Positions 7,126-16,842 are shown, counted from the first letter of the stretch. The stretch: 53,099 nt of DNA from K189A clade bacterium (GCA_902613475.1 CACMHG010000011.1:1-53099), one strand, 5' to 3'. Notes: a model not told the origin generated them from the letters alone. Program-made: numbers and translations.

Positions 7126-8604
7126 CTACTGCGGCCGCATCAGCGGGAACAATAGAACGTCCCGAATGGAAGGTGCATTGGTGAGCAGCATCACTATCCG
7201 ATCAATACCAATACCCTCACCTGCAGTTGGCGGCAGTCCGTATTCTAGCGCAGTGATGTAATCTTGATCGAAGTGCATGGCTTCGTTGTCACCCTTGGAC
7301 TTAAGGTCGGCCTGGGCTTTAAATCGCCCTGCTTGATCCACGGGATCATTCAGCTCCGAAAAGCCGTTGGCGTATTCACGGCCACCAATAAAGAGTTCGA
7401 AGCGGTCCGTCACGTCTGGATTGTGGTCGTTGCGCCGGGCCAATGGCGACACTTCTGCAGGATACTCGGTGATGTAGGTTGGCTGTTCTAAACGGCCCTC
7501 CACGAGAGCCTCGAAAACCTCCATTTGCAACTTGCCAAGCCCCCAGTGGTCCTCGACGGCAATCTGTTTTTCGACGAGCACGCCCCGCAGATGATCGACA
7601 TTGTCTACCGCGCTTTCGGCGACGCCACCAAAACGCGCTAACGATTCGGCCATGGTGACCCGCTGGGGCGATTTAGAAAAATCGAGATCAATCCCCTGGT
7701 AGACAATCTGCTGGCTACCACAGGCACGCTGGGTGAGTTCCTTCATGAGTTCATCGGTAAGATCCATCAGATCGCGGTAATCCGAGTAGGCCTGATAAAA
7801 CTCCAGCATGGTGAACTCTGGATTATGTCGAGTCGACAAGCCTTCATTGCGAAAATTTCGATTGATCTCATAGACCCGCTCGAATCCGCCCACCACCAGA
7901 CGCTTTAAAAACAACTCTGGAGCAACCCGCAAATACAGAGGCATATCCAGCGTATTGTGATGGGTAACGAATGGGCGCGCGGTCGCTCCGCCCGGAATGC
8001 TGTGCATCATCGGAGTCTCAACTTCGAGATAGTCGCGCTGATTAAAAAACTCGCGCAGCGTCTGCATTACCATGGAGCGGGTGCGAAATACCCCTCGGGT
8101 TTCTTCGTTCATGATCAGATCAACGTAGCGCTGGCGGTAACGAATCTCTTGGTCGGTGATGCCATGAAACTTTTCAGGTAGCGGCAGCGCGGTTTTATTC
8201 AGCAGCACGACGTTGTCAGCCTGAACGCTCAACTCGCCCTTATTGGTGCGCATGAGCGTACCGCTCACACCAACGATATCGCCCATCTCCCATAGTTGAG
8301 AGAAGTCCTCATAGGCCTCTTCACCGAGATCGTTCTTGGTGAGATAGCACTGTATCTGACCGCTGACATCTTGCAGGGTGACAAAGCTCGCCTTTCCCAT
8401 CACTCGACGCAGCATTACTCGGCCTGCGACGGCGGTGCGAATGCCTGCCTCCGCTAGCGCTGCTTTGTCTTTGTCGGCATGCTGATCCTGCAGCTCCGCG
8501 GCCAATGCCAGACGACGAAAATCGTTCCGATAAACCTTACTTTTCTCCAGCCAAGCCTGCATTTTGGCTCGCCGATTCAGTAAGACATCTCTTTCTTCGC
8601 TCAT
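7126..8604 (-). CDS. lysS: Lysyl-tRNA synthetase, class II
   Basis: Charges tRNA-Lys. The 492 residues hold an N-terminal OB-fold anticodon domain (VAGRVMLRRVMGKASFVTLQD), motif 2 around FRNEGLSTRHNPEFTMLEFY, and motif 3 GEGIGIDRIVMLL. Length matches the bacterial family (about 500). It follows prfB by 40 bases, the order also found in E. coli, so it is likely in the xerD-dsbC-hom-recJ-prfB-lysS transcript. Confidence 0.98.
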   Translation of the reverse strand: MSEERDVLLNRRAKMQAWLEKSKVYRNDFRRLALAAELQDQHADKDKAALAEAGIRTAVAGRVMLRRVMGKASFVTLQDVSGQIQCYLTKNDLGEEAYEDFSQLWEMGDIVGVSGTLMRTNKGELSVQADNVVLLNKTALPLPEKFHGITDQEIRYRQRYVDLIMNEETRGVFRTRSMVMQTLREFFNQRDYLEVETPMMHSIPGGATARPFVTHHNTLDMPLYLRVAPELFLKRLVVGGFERVYEINRNFRNEGLSTRHNPEFTMLEFYQAYSDYRDLMDLTDELMKELTQRACGSQQIVYQGIDLDFSKSPQRVTMAESLARFGGVAESAVDNVDHLRGVLVEKQIAVEDHWGLGKLQMEVFEALVEGRLEQPTYITEYPAEVSPLARRNDHNPDVTDRFELFIGGREYANGFSELNDPVDQAGRFKAQADLKSKGDNEAMHFDQDYITALEYGLPPTAGEGIGIDRIVMLLTNAPSIRDVLLFPLMRPQ

Positions 8605-8644
8605 GATTTTCCTTTTCGCTCTTCCGCGGCTCTTGTTCTTCCGG

Positions 8645-9743
8645 CTAATGCCCTGCTTTTAAGCAGGCTTCAATAAAGGGGTCTAGGTCACCGTCTAACA
8701 CCTTGTTTGGGTCTGTGCGTTCGATTTCAGTACGCAGATCTTTGACCCGTGACTGATCCAGCACGTAGCTACGTATCTGGCTACCCCAGCCAATATCCGC
8801 CTTGGCATCCTCTATGGCCTGCTGTTCGGACCGACGCTCCTGCAGCTCTAGCTCATACAGTTTGGCTCGCAGCTGTTTGTAGGCATTGTCTTTGTTCTGA
8901 TGCTGGGATCGCTCGCTTTGACACTGCACCACGGTATTGGTGGGCAGGTGCGTTAGCCGCACGGCCGAATCAGTGCGATTAACGTGCTGCCCGCCGGCGC
9001 CACTGGCGCGATAGGTGTCTACGCGCACGTCCGCAGGATTAATCTCAATTTCGATATTGTCGTCAATCTCGGCGGAGACGAAAACAGAGGCAAAGGAGGT
9101 ATGGCGGCGGTTGCCGGAATCGAAGGGTGACTTGCGCACCAGTCGATGCACGCCGGTTTCCGTACGCAGCCAGCCGTAGGCGTATTCGCCGCTGATCATG
9201 ACCGTAGCGCTCTTAATGCCGGCCACTTCCCCTTCAGAGACCTCGGTCACCGCGACGCCAAATCCGCGCTGCTCAGCCCAGCGCAAATACATGCGCAGCA
9301 GCATCTCAGCCCAGTCTTGGGCTTCTGTGCCGCCGGAGCCAGCCTGTATTTCAAGATAGCAATTGGCGTCATCTCGTTCGCCCTGGAACATGCGCCGAAA
9401 CTCTAACGTTGCCAGTTGACCTTCAAGACCGCGTAGTTCAACGGCCACCTCGTCTAGGGCGCTCTGATCACCCTCTTCGCTGGCCATTTCTGCAAGCTCA
9501 CCAAGATCGTTGAGACTGTCCCCCAGCGTACTGAGCAGGCTGACGACCTGCTCAAGGGAGGAGCGCTCCTTCCCTAATTGTTGGGCGCGCTCAGGGTCAC
9601 TCCAAACATCACCATCGGCAAGCTCTAGCTCAACCTCTTGCAGCCGCTCGCGCTTGTCATCGAAGTCAAAGATACCCCCGAAGCGCGGAGTCGCGTTCTT
9701 GCAGGTCTTTTAGATACTCGCGGATGCCGGTGATTTCAGCCAT
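8645..9743 (-). CDS. prfB: Peptide chain release factor 2, with programmed +1 frameshift
   Basis: RF2 recognises UGA and UAA and triggers peptide release. The start is ATG 9741-9743. After 25 codons the frame meets TGA at 9666-9668 in the context CGG GGG TAT CTT TGA C, identical in layout to the E. coli autoregulatory site: a Shine-Dalgarno-like GGGGG, a slippery CTT, then TGA C. A +1 shift enters the 340-codon main frame at 9667 (GAC), giving 365 residues. The SPF codon-recognition tripeptide ([11 protein letters not shown]) and the catalytic GGQ ([16 protein letters not shown]) are present. Coding parts are complement(9669..9743) and complement(8645..9667). Efficiency depends on the RF2 level itself. 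Confidence 0.97.
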
Positions 9744-9790
9744 GGAGGGGTCTTTTTCTGGTTTGCAGGAACAATTTAGCGGCGCGGAGT

Positions 9791-11491
9791 TTAAGACATC
9801 GTCTCTATGTACTCCACTATCAGCTGCAATGTCTGCTGACCACCGTAGTCGTTGAGCGCAGGTTTGTAGACAACGTTAACCCGCTCGGGCTGCTCTTCTA
9901 GGGGGGCCTGGCGAAAGGCGATGGCGTCGACAAGCTGGTCTTCGGCGCCAAGCACGAGCTTCAAATGATCATTGCCAACCACGCGTTGATTGACCAGGGT
10001 AAACTCACCCGCAAACAATGGTTCTGCAAAGCCATTGCCCCATGGGCCGGCATTTGTCAGCTTGGCCACGGTATCTAAGTTCAGGTCTTCTTTTTCAAGG
10101 GCACCGTCGGTGAGCAGAACGGCATCCATCATGTCCGGGGTAACCATCGCCCTGACCGCCTTATCAAAGGCTTTCTGGAAACGCGGCAGATGCACCCGCT
10201 TGATGCTCAGCCCGGCTGCCATCGCATGGCCACCAAACTTCAAAAGCAAACCCGGCCGCTTAGTTGCGATGCTGTCCAGCAAGTCACGTATGTTCAGCCC
10301 ATCAATACTGCGCGCCGAGCCCTTCAGTTCGTCGGAGCCCTCAGATGCATCAGCGAAAACAATCGCAGGGCGATGAAATTTTTCGCGCAGCCGTCCCGCC
10401 ACGATGCCAACGACTCCCTGATGAAAGCTCTCGTGATACACGGCAATGCCCATCTCGTTCGGATCTGGCGTGATTTGGGTCAAAATCATTTCGGCATCTG
10501 CCACCATGCCTTGCTCGATGTCGCGACGGATCTGATTCAAACTGTCTAGCTCTGCGGCGAGCTGTGCAGCTTCCGTCGGATCATCCGTCACCAGGCAGCG
10601 TATTCCCACGCTCATGTCTTGCAGGCGACCGGCTGCATTAAGCCGTGGTCCGAGTGCGAAACCCATATCTGAGGCCGACAGCGTGGTGAGATCACGCTTG
10701 CCAACCCGAGCCAGAGCGGCGATGCCTGGACGGGTCATGCCCCGTTGAATACGCAGAAGCCCCTGATGCACCAAAATACGATTGTTCTGATCCAGCGGCA
10801 CCACGTCAGCCACGGTGCCTAAGGCCACTAGGTCTAGATACTGCGCCATATTCGGTTCATCAATACCGCGAGAGGCGAAGTAATCGCGCTGACGTAGAAC
10901 TTGGCGCACCCAACTCAGCAGGTAATAGGCAACGCCAACACCTGCCATCGCCTTGCTAGCGAAGTTGCTATTACCCACATTGGGATTCACCAATGCGTAT
11001 GCATCAGGTAGTACCTCGCCGGGCAAATGATGGTCTGTAACGATGACATCGATATCTAACTCATTGGCTAAGGCGACGCCGTCTACGCTGGCGACGCCGT
11101 TATCGACGGTGACGATGACTCGAGGCTGCATTCCAGCTGCAAGCTGCACAATTTCCGGCGACAGCCCGTAGCCGTAATCGAATCGATTGGGTACCAAAAA
11201 CTCTACATGCCTAGCGCCCATGGCACCGAGAGCCAACAGGCATAGAGCAACCGATGTGGCCCCATCAGCATCGAAGTCACCAACAATAAGGATTTTTTCG
11301 TCTCCCTCAACCGCATCCGCAAGGCGCAGAGCTGCCTGGTCGATCTCTGGCAGATCCGCAGGCGATAAAAGATTGGTAAGGCCTTTTTCCAGTTGGGCTA
11401 ACTCGGTAATACCACGAGCGGTAAATACTCGATCCAGCAGATCGTCATCCAGCCCCAAGCGATTAGTGGATTGACGTGTTTCGATACGCAA
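9791..11491 (-). CDS. recJ: Single-stranded-DNA 5'-3' exonuclease RecJ
   Basis: DHH-superfamily nuclease acting in RecF-pathway recombination, mismatch repair and base excision repair. The 566 residues carry the metal motifs DFDADGATS, VTVDNG, VTDHHLPG (DHH) and NPNVG, the DHHA1-type C-terminal motif KFGGHAMAAG and a terminal OB-fold. Length is typical. It lies 14 bases after hom and 47 bases before prfB on the same strand. Confidence 0.97.
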   Translation of the reverse strand: MRIETRQSTNRLGLDDDLLDRVFTARGITELAQLEKGLTNLLSPADLPEIDQAALRLADAVEGDEKILIVGDFDADGATSVALCLLALGAMGARHVEFLVPNRFDYGYGLSPEIVQLAAGMQPRVIVTVDNGVASVDGVALANELDIDVIVTDHHLPGEVLPDAYALVNPNVGNSNFASKAMAGVGVAYYLLSWVRQVLRQRDYFASRGIDEPNMAQYLDLVALGTVADVVPLDQNNRILVHQGLLRIQRGMTRPGIAALARVGKRDLTTLSASDMGFALGPRLNAAGRLQDMSVGIRCLVTDDPTEAAQLAAELDSLNQIRRDIEQGMVADAEMILTQITPDPNEMGIAVYHESFHQGVVGIVAGRLREKFHRPAIVFADASEGSDELKGSARSIDGLNIRDLLDSIATKRPGLLLKFGGHAMAAGLSIKRVHLPRFQKAFDKAVRAMVTPDMMDAVLLTDGALEKEDLNLDTVAKLTNAGPWGNGFAEPLFAGEFTLVNQRVVGNDHLKLVLGAEDQLVDAIAFRQAPLEEQPERVNVVYKPALNDYGGQQTLQLIVEYIETMS

Positions 11492-11505
11492 CGTAAGGCT
11501 CTGGA

Positions 11506-12810
11506 TCAGAGAGTCGGTGCGACTCGCAGACGCACGATATCTGCTGCCACGATGTCCAGGCGCTGCAATCGCTCCAAAGCTGCATTCATGGTGCCCTCAA
11601 CCACGTCGTCGGTGAGCAACACGATATCCACTGCTGACTGGTTTGATGAGGCTTCATGCTGAATAGCAGCATCAATGCTGATCGAAAACTCAGACAACGC
11701 CTGGGTCACCTGGGCGAATACGCCGGGCTGATCGACCGTTGGGATACGCAGGTAATTTGCGCAGCTCACGTCACTCATAGAGACCAAGGCAGGTTGATCG
11801 CTTAACCGTTCACTGGATTGGTCTGATTCAGATGGCACGCCGATCCCGTTGCCCGAGGCCATGAGAGCACCTAGAGCAAGAACATCAGACAGTACCGCAG
11901 AGGCTGTAGCCTCTCCTCCGGCACCCGGGCCACTGAACAAGGTCTCGCCCGCACCGTCGCTGTTGATCTGCACTGCGTTCATCACCCCATTGACGTTAGC
12001 CAGTAACGCATCGCCTGGCACCAAGGCACAGTGCACCCGGGCTTCGACCCCCGCATCAGTGTTTTGGATGATGCCTAAATGCTTGATCTTAAAGCCCAGT
12101 TCCTGAGCGAAGCGAATGTCGGCTACGGTGACATGCCGGATACCTTCAACAAATACGGCGGAGAGATCGAAGGAACCAGTGAATCCAAGGGCAAGCAAAA
12201 TGGTCAACTTATGGGCGGCGTCGATACCGTCGATATCAAAACTCGGATCCGCCTCGGCATAACCCAATCTTTGCGCCTCTGCCAGCACCTCGTCAAATGC
12301 GGTGCCATTGGCCTCCATCTCACCAAAAATGTAGTTGCAGGTGCCGTTAATGATGCCAAACAACCCCCCCAAGCGATTCGCGGCGAGGCCACCGGATAGG
12401 CCCTGTATGATCGGGATAGCTCCAGCCACCGCCGCCTCGAAACGCAGTAGCTGCCGACCACGACCAGCCATGAGCTCATTGCCATGCGCCGCCAGTATGG
12501 CTTTATTCGCCGTAACCACGGGCTTGTTAGCGGCCAACCCGCGACGGATCAAATCCAGCGCAGTGGTGTCGCCACCTATTAACTCCAAAATCATATCGAC
12601 GTTGGGGTCGGTGAGTAGATCTTCGATATCAGTACTGAAGTGAGCACCCTGCAGATCAATTTCCGGCTTCGCTCGGCGGCTCGCCACTCGCACGACGCGC
12701 AGCGAGACTCCGCTGCGCTGCCGCATAAGCGCGTTATTGCGGCGAATCAGTTCTAGGACTCCCTGGGCCACCGTGCCCAGTCCAGCGATGCCAAGTTTGA
12801 TTTCAGTCAA
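11506..12810 (-). CDS. hom: Homoserine dehydrogenase
   Basis: NAD(P)-dependent reduction of aspartate semialdehyde to homoserine, in threonine, methionine and isoleucine synthesis. The 434 residues comprise an N-terminal Rossmann domain (KLGIAGLGTVAQGVLELI), the catalytic domain with the GTCNYI motif and the DPSFDIDGIDAAHKL segment, and a C-terminal ACT domain (PGVFAQVTQALSEFSISI) for amino-acid feedback. It is monofunctional, with no aspartokinase part. In pseudomonads thrC follows hom in this cluster; here recJ follows directly, so thrC must be elsewhere or replaced. Confidence 0.97.
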   Translation of the reverse strand: MTEIKLGIAGLGTVAQGVLELIRRNNALMRQRSGVSLRVVRVASRRAKPEIDLQGAHFSTDIEDLLTDPNVDMILELIGGDTTALDLIRRGLAANKPVVTANKAILAAHGNELMAGRGRQLLRFEAAVAGAIPIIQGLSGGLAANRLGGLFGIINGTCNYIFGEMEANGTAFDEVLAEAQRLGYAEADPSFDIDGIDAAHKLTILLALGFTGSFDLSAVFVEGIRHVTVADIRFAQELGFKIKHLGIIQNTDAGVEARVHCALVPGDALLANVNGVMNAVQINSDGAGETLFSGPGAGGEATASAVLSDVLALGALMASGNGIGVPSESDQSSERLSDQPALVSMSDVSCANYLRIPTVDQPGVFAQVTQALSEFSISIDAAIQHEASSNQSAVDIVLLTDDVVEGTMNAALERLQRLDIVAADIVRLRVAPTL

Positions 12811-12852
12811 AGTCGTCTCTCTGCTGTTTTTAGTTGTCGAGGTGCGGGTGGA

Positions 12853-13638
12853 CTAGAGGCTGAGACCGAGCCGCTGAGCCAACTGCTGGGCGGGAACATA
12901 GCCTGGGAACATATCGCCGGCATCCGTGACGATGGAGGGTGTGCCACTAACCCCCAATCGTCGACCCAGGGCAAACTGCTCGTCTACCGGGTCGGTTGGA
13001 CAGTCTCTCTGAGCTATTCGCTGACTGTTTTTGGCGCGGGTCATGGCCGAAGCTGGATCGCTTGAACACCAAACCGAGCGCATCGTAGATGCCGTCTCGG
13101 ATTCAAGGCCTTCTCGCGGGTAGGCGAGGTATCGCACCTCAATCCCGAGCTCGGCGTATTGGTCAATCTCGTTATGCAATTTTCTGCAGTATCCGCAGTC
13201 CACATCGGTAAAGATGTTGACTACCGCCCGGCGTTCACCCTTGGCTGGAAAAATCACCATATCGGATAGGGCAACCTGATCCATCAGCGCCTTGCGCTGT
13301 GCCACCCTACGTTGCTCGGTAACGTTGCTTAAATCGTCACCGATAGCGTAGAGATCGCCAACGATCATATGACCCCCATCAGCCGTGATATACATCGTCG
13401 TGCCATCGGGAAAGTCGACGCCATAGAGGCCTTTAACGGCGGCAGGGTATACAGACTCAATGGGTAGGTCTGGGCGTATAGCTAGCAACTTGGCGACTGC
13501 CTTGTCTAAGTTTTCCTTGCTCGCGCTGGTTTTCGGGTCAGCCCCATGAGCTGTACTCAACATGAGCGTTAGCGCGGCAAACACCGCGATGGTGGCGCGA
13601 AAGTGTGCCATGACGTTTCGGGGGAATTGCATTTGCAT
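12853..13638 (-). CDS. dsbC: Periplasmic thiol:disulfide isomerase DsbC
   Basis: Disulfide isomerase of 261 residues. It has an N-terminal signal peptide (hydrophobic core around residues 13-30, cleavage likely after STAHGA), a dimerisation domain with YPAAVKGLYGVDF, and a thioredoxin-fold catalytic domain with CGYC. A second cysteine pair (CSSD...RDC) and the cis-Pro loop GVSGTPSIV are also seen. The start ATG 13638 is preceded by AGGA at suitable distance; an internal ATG at 13611 would also leave an intact signal peptide. It is the second gene of the xerD-lysS group. Confidence 0.95.
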   Translation of the reverse strand: MQMQFPRNVMAHFRATIAVFAALTLMLSTAHGADPKTSASKENLDKAVAKLLAIRPDLPIESVYPAAVKGLYGVDFPDGTTMYITADGGHMIVGDLYAIGDDLSNVTEQRRVAQRKALMDQVALSDMVIFPAKGERRAVVNIFTDVDCGYCRKLHNEIDQYAELGIEVRYLAYPREGLESETASTMRSVWCSSDPASAMTRAKNSQRIAQRDCPTDPVDEQFALGRRLGVSGTPSIVTDAGDMFPGYVPAQQLAQRLGLSL

Positions 13639-13714
13639 CGGTCATCCTGTCTTTGATCGACCCGGCGAAGGTTAGCGCCGATCTTTTATGAGCATGGCTG
13701 GCGTCAGGCGCCCT

Positions 13715-14617
13715 CTAACCTCGCGGGTGATGCTGCAACACGAGATTTTTCAAACGCTGGTTGGCCACGTGGGTGTAAATCTGAGTGGTCGACAAGTCGG
13801 CATGGCCAAGCATCATCTGCACCGCTCGCAGGTCTGCGCCATTATCCACAAGATGCGTGGCAAATGCATGGCGTAGCGTATGAGGCGATACTTTTTGCTG
13901 TATGCCCGCACGTACTGCGTAACGTCGAATGGCATGCCAAAAGGTTTGACGGGTCATCACTCTGCCTCGCCTACTGGGAAACAGCATGGGCCCGCCCGCT
14001 GGCAGAAGCTCCGGGCGGGCATCGCGAAGGTATCGGGCCAGCCAATCCAACGCCGCCTCGCCAGTAGGAACCAAGCGCTCCTTATTCCCCTTGCCCATGA
14101 CGCGAATGACGCCCTGGCGCTGATTTACATTGGTCAGTTCTAGGGTAACCAGTTCAGTAATGCGCAGCCCGCTGGCATAGAGGATTTCCAGCATAGCTCG
14201 ATCTCGCAAGCCCAGCGGCGTGTCGACATCTGGCGCGTCCAGCAGTGCCTCGACCTGATCAGTACTCAGTGCACTGGGTAGGGTGCGGCCCAGCTTGGGA
14301 TGATGGATTTGATGAGTTGGATCAACGACGATTTTTTGCTGCAAAACCAAGTGGCGATAGAACCCCTTTAGGGTACTCAGCCAGCGGGCAGTGCTCCTCG
14401 GACTGAGCTGGCGCTTTTGCCGATCGTTCAGAACCTCGAGAAGATCCCCCTCCCCGGCGGCGCTGATCTGATTGATACCCAGGGCCTGCAGTAAGTTGGC
14501 GGTATCGGTTAGGTCACGCCGGTAGGCGGACAATGTGTTTTCCGCTAAACCTCTCTCTAACCAAAGGGATTCGAGATAGGCGTTTATCTCTTCAGTGGAT
14601 TTAGCTTGGCTGCCCAT
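13715..14617 (-). CDS. xerD: Tyrosine recombinase XerD
   Basis: Resolves chromosome dimers at dif together with XerC and FtsK. The 300-residue product has an N-terminal SAM-like DNA-binding domain (LERGLAENTLSAYRRDL) and a catalytic domain with Arg in ASGLRITEL, the HTLRHAFATHL box, HADLSTTQIYTH and the Tyr nucleophile. The frame extends to a GTG at 14644, but the E. coli start aligns with ATG 14617 (MGSQAKSTEEINAYL). It heads the xerD-dsbC-hom-recJ-prfB-lysS group. Confidence 0.95.
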   Translation of the reverse strand: MGSQAKSTEEINAYLESLWLERGLAENTLSAYRRDLTDTANLLQALGINQISAAGEGDLLEVLNDRQKRQLSPRSTARWLSTLKGFYRHLVLQQKIVVDPTHQIHHPKLGRTLPSALSTDQVEALLDAPDVDTPLGLRDRAMLEILYASGLRITELVTLELTNVNQRQGVIRVMGKGNKERLVPTGEAALDWLARYLRDARPELLPAGGPMLFPSRRGRVMTRQTFWHAIRRYAVRAGIQQKVSPHTLRHAFATHLVDNGADLRAVQMMLGHADLSTTQIYTHVANQRLKNLVLQHHPRG

Positions 14618-14706
14618 GGCACAAACATGGCATATCTGAGACACCTTTTCGAGATCGCCACTCTGCGCACCCGCGAATATTGGAAAGCCGAAGGGGCCAA
14701 CAACGA

Positions 14707-14730
14707 AAAAGGCCAGCTGAGCTGGCCTTT
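14707..14730 (-). terminator. Intrinsic terminator after rplS
   Basis: On the minus strand the hairpin AAAGGCCAGC-TCA-GCTGGCCTTT is followed by more T residues, 58 bases past the rplS stop. It ends the rpsP-rimM-trmD-rplS transcript before xerD. Confidence 0.85.
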
Positions 14731-14787
14731 CGAGTTCGCTTGTCGCGAGCTTGCTGCGTAGCAGCAGGCACGGCCTGAGCCGGTTGC

Positions 14788-15141
14788 CTAGCCGATTTTT
14801 TCTTTAATCCGAGCCGATCGACCAGAGCGCTCACGCAAGTAGTAGAGCTTGGCTTGGCGCACATCGCCACGTCGCTTAACTTCGATGCCGCTAATGAGCG
14901 GGCTATGAGTCTGGAAGGTTCGCTCGACGCCGACCCCATGGGAGATCTTTCGCACGACGAACGAGGAGTTCACGCCTCGGCTCTTCACGCCGATCACTAC
15001 CCCTTCATAGGCCTGCAAACGCTCGCGATTGCCTTCTTTCACTCGAACCTGCACAGACACCGTATCACCAGGACTAAAGTCTGGAACGTCCTTTAGTTGG
15101 CTGTTCTCGATTTCTTCAATAATCTTGTTTCTTCTCACCAT
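14788..15141 (-). CDS. rplS: 50S ribosomal protein L19
   Basis: Large-subunit protein at the 30S-50S interface. The 117 residues show the family core [35 protein letters not shown] and the C-terminal [20 protein letters not shown] 15141 is chosen because GGAG lies 5 bases upstream and the product matches family length; a longer frame to 15177 is not supported. Its start overlaps the trmD end by 26 bases, which suggests translational coupling. Last gene of the rpsP operon. Confidence 0.97.
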   Translation of the reverse strand: MVRRNKIIEEIENSQLKDVPDFSPGDTVSVQVRVKEGNRERLQAYEGVVIGVKSRGVNSSFVVRKISHGVGVERTFQTHSPLISGIEVKRRGDVRQAKLYYLRERSGRSARIKEKIG

Positions 15142-15895
15142 CTTTCTCCACAGAGTGCGGTCCGAGCTGCTGCGCACATGCTGTTAATAGTTGCCTGTCC
15201 AGTGGGTCAAACACTCTTCCCGTCAAAAGATCGGGTCGACGTTCCAACGTCCTTTTTAAAGCCTGAGAGCGGCGGAATCGCTTGGTGCGATTGTGGTCTC
15301 CACTCATCAGCTCTTCGGGCACGCTTTCCGTCCCGACTTTTTCAGGGCGCGTATATTGAGGGTAATCGAGCGTTCCATCAAGGTGTGATTCGTCAATTAC
15401 CGACTGTTGATTGCCCAATGTGCCAGGCAAGTGCCGAGCTATGGCATCCATGACGACCATGGCAGGCAGTTCACCCCCGCTAAGCACATAGTCACCAATC
15501 GACCACTCCTCATCCACATAGGCGCTGATAAAACGTTCATCAATGCCCTCATAGCGACCGCAAATCAAAATGATGCCCTCATCACCCTTACTAGCAATGG
15601 CGTTCTGCTGATCGAAGCGTCGGCCTTGCGGACTCATGAACACCACCCGGGTCCGCTGCGGTGCTTGTGCCTTGGCATCCAAAAGCGCTGCTAACAAGGG
15701 CGCTACCATCATGACCATGCCTGGGCCACCACCGTAAGGCCGGTCGTCAACTGTGCGATGCTTGTCTCTCGTGTAGTCACGTGGATTGAAACAGTTCAGG
15801 CTCAAGTGCCCTGCCGCCAGCGCACGGGAAAATACCCCGTCCTTAGACACTGCATCGAACATTTCCGGCAACACACTGATAACCCCTAACCACAT
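15116..15895 (-). CDS. trmD: tRNA (guanine37-N1)-methyltransferase
   Basis: SPOUT-class methyltransferase that makes m1G37 from S-adenosylmethionine and prevents +1 frameshifting. The 259 residues carry the trefoil-knot SAM-binding motifs: [29 protein letters not shown] and [17 protein letters not shown] 15895 ([16 protein letters not shown]) matches the family start; the frame runs on to 15979 inside rimM. It lies just after rimM and overlaps rplS, as in the standard operon. Confidence 0.97.
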   Translation of the reverse strand: MWLGVISVLPEMFDAVSKDGVFSRALAAGHLSLNCFNPRDYTRDKHRTVDDRPYGGGPGMVMMVAPLLAALLDAKAQAPQRTRVVFMSPQGRRFDQQNAIASKGDEGIILICGRYEGIDERFISAYVDEEWSIGDYVLSGGELPAMVVMDAIARHLPGTLGNQQSVIDESHLDGTLDYPQYTRPEKVGTESVPEELMSGDHNRTKRFRRSQALKRTLERRPDLLTGRVFDPLDRQLLTACAQQLGPHSVEKDGEKKQDY

Positions 15896-15914
15896 GACTG
15901 TGCTCGCAGCTTCA

Positions 15915-16460
15915 TCAAGACCAATCCGATGGCCAGTCCACACGCACCTGTTTGGCCTGGGTGTCCACAGACTCCACATGCTCCTTGGTAAAGGGTACGA
16001 GGATAGCCCGCTTAGCGTTCTGGGATTGAATACTCAAGATCGCGTGGGCGCCAGTTTCCATCAGCTCCTGCACCACGCCGAGATTTTCGTCCTGGGCATT
16101 GATCACCTCACAGCCGATGAGATCGTGCCAAAAAAATTCATCGTCCTCAGGTTCTGGAATCGCATCACGCAGGACGCCAATCAGGGCCCCGGTTAGACCT
16201 TGAGCCTCTTCTCGATCATGCACACCGTTAATCTGCGCAACGTAGGCTTCCTTATGGGGCCTAAACTCGTAGCCCTTCACTTCTACCCACTGTTGCCCTT
16301 GGGCGCTTTGTAGGAGCCATGGTGCGTAAGAAAATAGATTCGCGGCAGGCTCAGTAAACGAATGCAGCACCTGCCAGCCACGCACGCCATAGGGCCTACC
16401 AAGTTTGCCAACAACAACAACGGCACCTGTGTCGATTTTGGAGGTCGGTGATGAGCTCAT
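15915..16460 (-). CDS. rimM: 16S rRNA processing protein RimM
   Basis: Ribosome maturation factor that binds S19 and helps form the 30S head. The 181 residues show the N-terminal RimM motif VGKLGRPYGVRGWQVLHSFTE and the C-terminal PRC-barrel (EFFWHDLIGCEVINA, HAILSIQS, LVPFTKEHVESVD). The Shine-Dalgarno sequence is weak: the nearest AAGG is about 15 bases upstream. That would fit the low translation known for rimM in E. coli. A terminator hairpin separates it from rpsP. Confidence 0.95.
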   Translation of the reverse strand: MSSSPTSKIDTGAVVVVGKLGRPYGVRGWQVLHSFTEPAANLFSYAPWLLQSAQGQQWVEVKGYEFRPHKEAYVAQINGVHDREEAQGLTGALIGVLRDAIPEPEDDEFFWHDLIGCEVINAQDENLGVVQELMETGAHAILSIQSQNAKRAILVPFTKEHVESVDTQAKQVRVDWPSDWS

Positions 16461-16492
16461 GAGTTTGATTTGTTTGCCTTGCTAGTTCCTAG

Positions 16493-16531
16493 GCACAAAA
16501 AAACGCGACTAAAAAGCCGCGTTTTTTGTGC
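16493..16531 (-). terminator. Intrinsic terminator or attenuator between rpsP and rimM
   Basis: On the minus strand the RNA CGCGGCU-UUUU-AGUCGCG forms a 7-bp stem with one G-U wobble, followed directly by seven U residues, and the flanks GCACAAAAAA/TTTTTTTGTGC pair further. It lies 48 bases past the rpsP stop and 33 bases before rimM. It should end most rpsP transcripts, so rimM-trmD-rplS would depend on readthrough or a separate promoter. No convincing promoter was seen in the gap. Confidence 0.8.
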
Positions 16532-16578
16532 TTACTGCCGATACAAGGCCCGTACAGATGACAGGCAACGAGGGCTCG

Positions 16579-16842
16579 CTACGCAGCTGCTCCGGCGTTT
16601 TGCTTGCGGGCTTGCTTGATCAGCTTAGCCACACGCTCTGAGGGCTGTGCACCAACGCCCATCCAGTAATCAACGCGCTCTAGGTCAAGGCGCAACACCT
16701 CGGCTTGGCCCTTGGCCACGGGGTTAAAAAAACCGACGCGCTCAACAAAGCGACCATCTCTTGACGCTGAGCGGTCTGCAACGGTGATGTGATAAAAAGG
16801 GCTCTTCTTTGAACCGTGACGAGCCAGACGGATTGTTACCAT
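16579..16842 (-). CDS. rpsP: 30S ribosomal protein S16
   Basis: Small-subunit protein of 87 residues, with the family start [38 protein letters not shown] and [15 protein letters not shown]. First gene of the rpsP-rimM-trmD-rplS operon, with a promoter upstream at 16946-16973 and a terminator hairpin downstream. Confidence 0.98.
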   Translation of the reverse strand: MVTIRLARHGSKKSPFYHITVADRSASRDGRFVERVGFFNPVAKGQAEVLRLDLERVDYWMGVGAQPSERVAKLIKQARKQNAGAAA

